Shown in pieces: positions 6,854 through 8,354 of a stretch of DNA of 8,354 nucleotides. The notes under the pieces are model-generated. The model ran no database searches. It saw nothing but the letters and a program-made list of their open reading frames with translations, and was not told the origin of the DNA. The stretch covers positions 1 through 8,354 of the forward strand of contig JAAYLF010000238.1 of the NCBI GenBank assembly GCA_012522035.1, given 5' to 3'. The position numbers and the translations under genes were made by a program. Position 1 is the first letter of the stretch, and each line of letters starts with the position of its first letter. The DNA comes from Clostridiaceae bacterium. GTDB taxonomy: Bacteria; Bacillota; Clostridia; UBA1212; DUPL01.

Positions 6854-7945
6854 GTAAGTCTTTCTGAATAATATAATCATGTATGAAATAAATATTACAG
6901 TTACAATAGCTGATGAAGTGGTAATCAGTATGGCAGGATAGTTCAACTGATTGTCGTTGACCACCGTATTATCAGGTGTTGTGTTTACAGGATTCTCATT
7001 AGTCCTGTCTGGTGATTGAGTTGGCTGTAATGTGTTTTGGCTTGCTTTATGATAGAAAACAATGTCATCAATATCAAAACTCTGAGTTCTGCTTGCAAAC
7101 GCAATTCTGTGGGAGAAGACGGCAATCCTTGCATTGTCTAGGATTTCTATCTTTCTATCCTCCTGATCATACAAATCGAAAACATTGCCTTCCAAATCAG
7201 TCATTGAAGCAACAGAATAATATTCATTCTCATCATGAGGATCCTCTTCATATACTACCGGTTCTGAAAAAGTAATCTTTGTTATGAAGTGATCGTTTAT
7301 GTAGATCTCTATTGTATCCGTACCGTTATCCCTTACAGTATACTTGACAAATTCTTTGGGATTTGTGTCCTCTGGATAAGGAAAATCATGATAGACAATT
7401 CCCATGTTCAACGCATTGGGTATGTAGGTTTTTATCGCCACTCTTACATGGCCTTTTCTTGGGAATATGCCAATGCCACTTCCCCCCATATTGGACTCGC
7501 CTTTTTGCTCCGCATCATAATACCAATCCGATTCGTAAAAATGAATATGCATGCCTATGGGGTTTGATTCACTGTATTCGGAATGATATGGATTGGTTCT
7601 TAAGACAGGATTGGCAGCTCTTACAAAAAAACCTACCCACCTGTATCCATACGTGAGGCGTATCTTTGTCTCAAACACATATTCATCAGATTCCATAATA
7701 TGAGGAGATATTATTTGAGAATACCCATCCATCCTTAAATACTTGTTGCCTCCCTCATCCCTAATTAATGGAGTGTTACCAGCTGGATTTGAGAAATCCC
7801 AAAGAACTGCAAAATCGCTTCCATCAACACTACCAGTTTGCAAATCTTCAAAGTCAACCTTGTCAAACACTTCCATTTCTTCTGCATGTACAAAGGATGC
7901 TGTAAATATAAACAGGAATATAAAGATACATAAAACTCTTTTCAT
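6845..7945 (-). CDS. Secreted, membrane-anchored LamG-like (concanavalin-fold) protein
   Basis: A 366-residue protein of unassigned function. The signal peptide is residues 1-21 (MKR, then a strongly hydrophobic stretch, cleavage likely after VHA). Residues about 24-300 have the look of a LamG/concanavalin-type beta-sandwich: an opening DFEDLQTG (31-38), alternating short strands such as YVFETKIRL (89-97) and TIEIYINDHFITKITF (211-226), and a closing SFDIDDIVFY (289-298). A low-complexity Thr/Pro/Asn/Gln linker (about 302-335) leads to one TM helix (about 337-360) and a basic RKTYRR tail. Such folds bind or cleave sugars; no clear catalytic residues are evident, so binding is the safer guess. 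The ATG at 7945 has GGAGG 7 nt upstream. It is the first gene of the operon with the GH99-like protein and shares its anchoring layout, so the two probably act on the same glycan. The fold call is by pattern only. Confidence 0.72.
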   Translation of the reverse strand: MKRVLCIFIFLFIFTASFVHAEEMEVFDKVDFEDLQTGSVDGSDFAVLWDFSNPAGNTPLIRDEGGNKYLRMDGYSQIISPHIMESDEYVFETKIRLTYGYRWVGFFVRAANPVLRTNPYHSEYSESNPIGMHIHFYESDWYYDAEQKGESNMGGSGIGIFPRKGHVRVAIKTYIPNALNMGIVYHDFPYPEDTNPKEFVKYTVRDNGTDTIEIYINDHFITKITFSEPVVYEEDPHDENEYYSVASMTDLEGNVFDLYDQEDRKIEILDNARIAVFSHRIAFASRTQSFDIDDIVFYHKASQNTLQPTQSPDRTNENPVNTTPDNTVVNDNQLNYPAILITTSSAIVTVIFISYMIILFRKTYRR

Positions 7946-8014
7946 TCAAGAACCTCCAAAGTTTACGTCAGATATTTTGTCTTTCTTCCCATGTGTATTG
8001 ACCAAGTTTCTTGA

Positions 8015-8043
8015 ATTATACTATCTACCGGAAATATATACAA
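8015..8043 (-). promoter_or_regulatory. Promoter of the LamG-like / GH99-like operon
   Basis: Reading leftwards: -35 TTGTAT (8043-8038), 17-bp spacer, -10 TATAAT (8020-8015, perfect consensus). The predicted start is near 8008, with a leader of about 62 nt before the ATG at 7945. A short inverted repeat, CAAG-TTT-CTTG (8003-8013), sits on the predicted start; its 4-bp arms make it weak as an operator. Confidence 0.65.
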
Positions 8044-8045
8044 GC

Positions 8046-8081
8046 AAAAAAAAAGCACAGTCTTTTAAACTGTGCTTTTTT
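8046..8081 (-). terminator. Intrinsic terminator after tRNA-Thr, symmetric enough to work both ways
   Basis: Inverted arms GCACAGT (8055-8061) and ACTGTGC (8069-8075) enclose a 7-nt loop, flanked by an A-run (8046-8054) and a T-run (8076-8081). On the minus strand this gives a hairpin followed by a nine-base T tract, just past the tRNA 3' end at 8083. It ends 3 bp before the -35 box of the LamG-like operon, so the tRNA transcript is cut off from that operon. Confidence 0.85.
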
Positions 8082-8082
8082 G

Positions 8083-8158
8083 TGGAGCCCTCAACCAGAA
8101 TCGAACTGGTGACCTCATCCTTACCATGGATGCGCTCTGCCTACTGAGCTATGAGGGC
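8083..8158 (-). tRNA. tRNA-Thr (anticodon GGU)
   Basis: A 76-nt complete cloverleaf including CCA. The acceptor stem is GCCCTCA/TGAGGGC, D stem GCTC/GAGC, anticodon stem CATCC/GGATG with loop ATGGTAA (anticodon GGT at positions 34-36), and T stem ACCAG/CTGGT with loop TTCGATT. The discriminator is U and CCA is encoded. The anticodon reads ACC and ACU threonine codons. It has its own promoter and terminator and looks like a single-gene unit. Confidence 0.97.
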
Positions 8159-8176
8159 TGGCTGAAACCGAAATAT

Positions 8177-8205
8177 ATTTTAACACATAATATTTCAGTT
8201 GTCCA
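8177..8205 (-). promoter_or_regulatory. Promoter of tRNA-Thr
   Basis: Reading leftwards: -35 TGGACA (8205-8200), 17-bp spacer, -10 TAAAAT (8182-8177) preceded by TGT, an extended -10 motif. The predicted start is near 8170, about 12 nt before the mature 5' end at 8158. An A/T tract (8208-8224) lies just upstream of the -35 box and could serve as an UP element. Confidence 0.6.
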
Positions 8206-8248
8206 GCTTTTTTTTTAAAAAATTTATCCTTTTGGTCATTTGAATTTT

Positions 8249-8274
8249 TAAATGCAAAGATACAGTTGCATTTA
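8249..8274. repeat. Perfect 9-bp inverted repeat TAAATGCAA-N8-TTGCATTTA
   Basis: Arms at 8249-8257 and 8266-8274 are perfectly complementary, with an 8-nt spacer. The geometry fits a dimeric DNA-binding protein site. The right arm is part of the 19-nt direct repeat described separately. No coding sequence is seen here. Confidence 0.65.
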
Positions 8275-8340
8275 CTTCTTCCGAAGATGCAAATACTCAC
8301 ATTCTAATAACTTATGGCTAGAGTTGCATTTACTTTTTCC
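8264..8340 (+). repeat. Two-copy 19-nt direct repeat AGTTGCATTTACTTyTTCC
   Basis: Copies at 8264-8282 and 8322-8340 differ at one base (C/T) and are 58 nt apart start to start. No gene lies in 8159-8354 apart from the tRNA promoter, so the repeats are probably regulatory for a gene beyond the right edge, or part of a longer array cut by it. Confidence 0.7.
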
Positions 8341-8354
8341 TAATACCAAATGCC

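Noticed and set aside
7743..8147. A 134-codon plus-strand open frame ending in STRIELVTSSLPWMRSAY
   Set aside because: It runs antisense to the LamG-like gene and then through the tRNA-Thr gene; its C-terminus is the translated complement of the tRNA, a common false protein.
8157..8216. Plus-strand hairpin (GCTGG-CTGAAA with TTTCAG-ttgt-CCAGC) followed by nine T, resembling a terminator
   Set aside because: The loop is about 25 nt, the stem is interrupted, it uses tRNA acceptor bases and overlaps the tRNA promoter, and no plus-strand gene lies upstream. The T-run is better read as the A/T tract upstream of the tRNA promoter.
8264..8340. Possible CRISPR array from the two 19-nt repeats
   Set aside because: Only two copies are present, they are shorter than usual CRISPR repeats, no third copy follows at the same spacing within the window, and no cas gene is present.

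Overview
The window looks like chromosome from a low-GC Gram-positive anaerobe of the clostridial type. The evidence is A+T-rich DNA, strong AGGAGG-type ribosome binding sites, TTGnnn/TATAAT promoters, a Firmicutes-style tRNA-Thr(GGU) with U discriminator and encoded CCA, and an aconitase-family hydratase of the kind I associate with clostridia. The species assignment is inference. I see no transposase, integrase, phage gene or CRISPR array.

Left part (1-4030, minus strand): a compact operon read right to left. It holds an ABC ATPase (3290-4030), a polytopic ABC-2-type permease (1623-3287, 2 nt after the ATPase stop) and an aconitase-superfamily hydratase resembling YbhJ (12 nt after the permease stop). 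The hydratase runs off the left edge, so only its first 536 codons are present. The ATPase and permease should form an exporter; the hydratase is a cytoplasmic Fe-S enzyme whose link to the exporter is unknown.

Middle (4031-4867): a roughly 90-bp divergent region carries two good promoters on opposite strands whose -10 boxes lie only 5 bp apart, so they should exclude each other. To the right is a stand-alone HisA isomerase that resembles the eukaryotic (yeast HIS6) branch rather than ordinary bacterial HisA.

Right part (4851-7945, minus strand): a two-gene operon for membrane-anchored surface proteins. The first gene is a LamG-like beta-sandwich protein (6845-7945). The second is a GH99/GH71-like TIM-barrel protein with a CBM9-like module (4851-6839). 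Both have a signal peptide, a large extracytoplasmic part, one C-terminal membrane helix and a short basic tail, which suggests a joint role on an extracellular glycan. The GH99-like protein carries NEWIAG where GH99 enzymes have NEWHEG, so one of the two expected catalytic glutamates is absent. Its 3' end overlaps the 3' end of the hisA-like gene by 17 bp, with no terminator visible between them.

Far right (8046-8354): a terminator hairpin, the tRNA-Thr gene (minus strand) with its own promoter, and about 105 bp containing a 19-nt direct repeat and several TTGCATTT-type motifs in alternating orientation, cut by the window edge.
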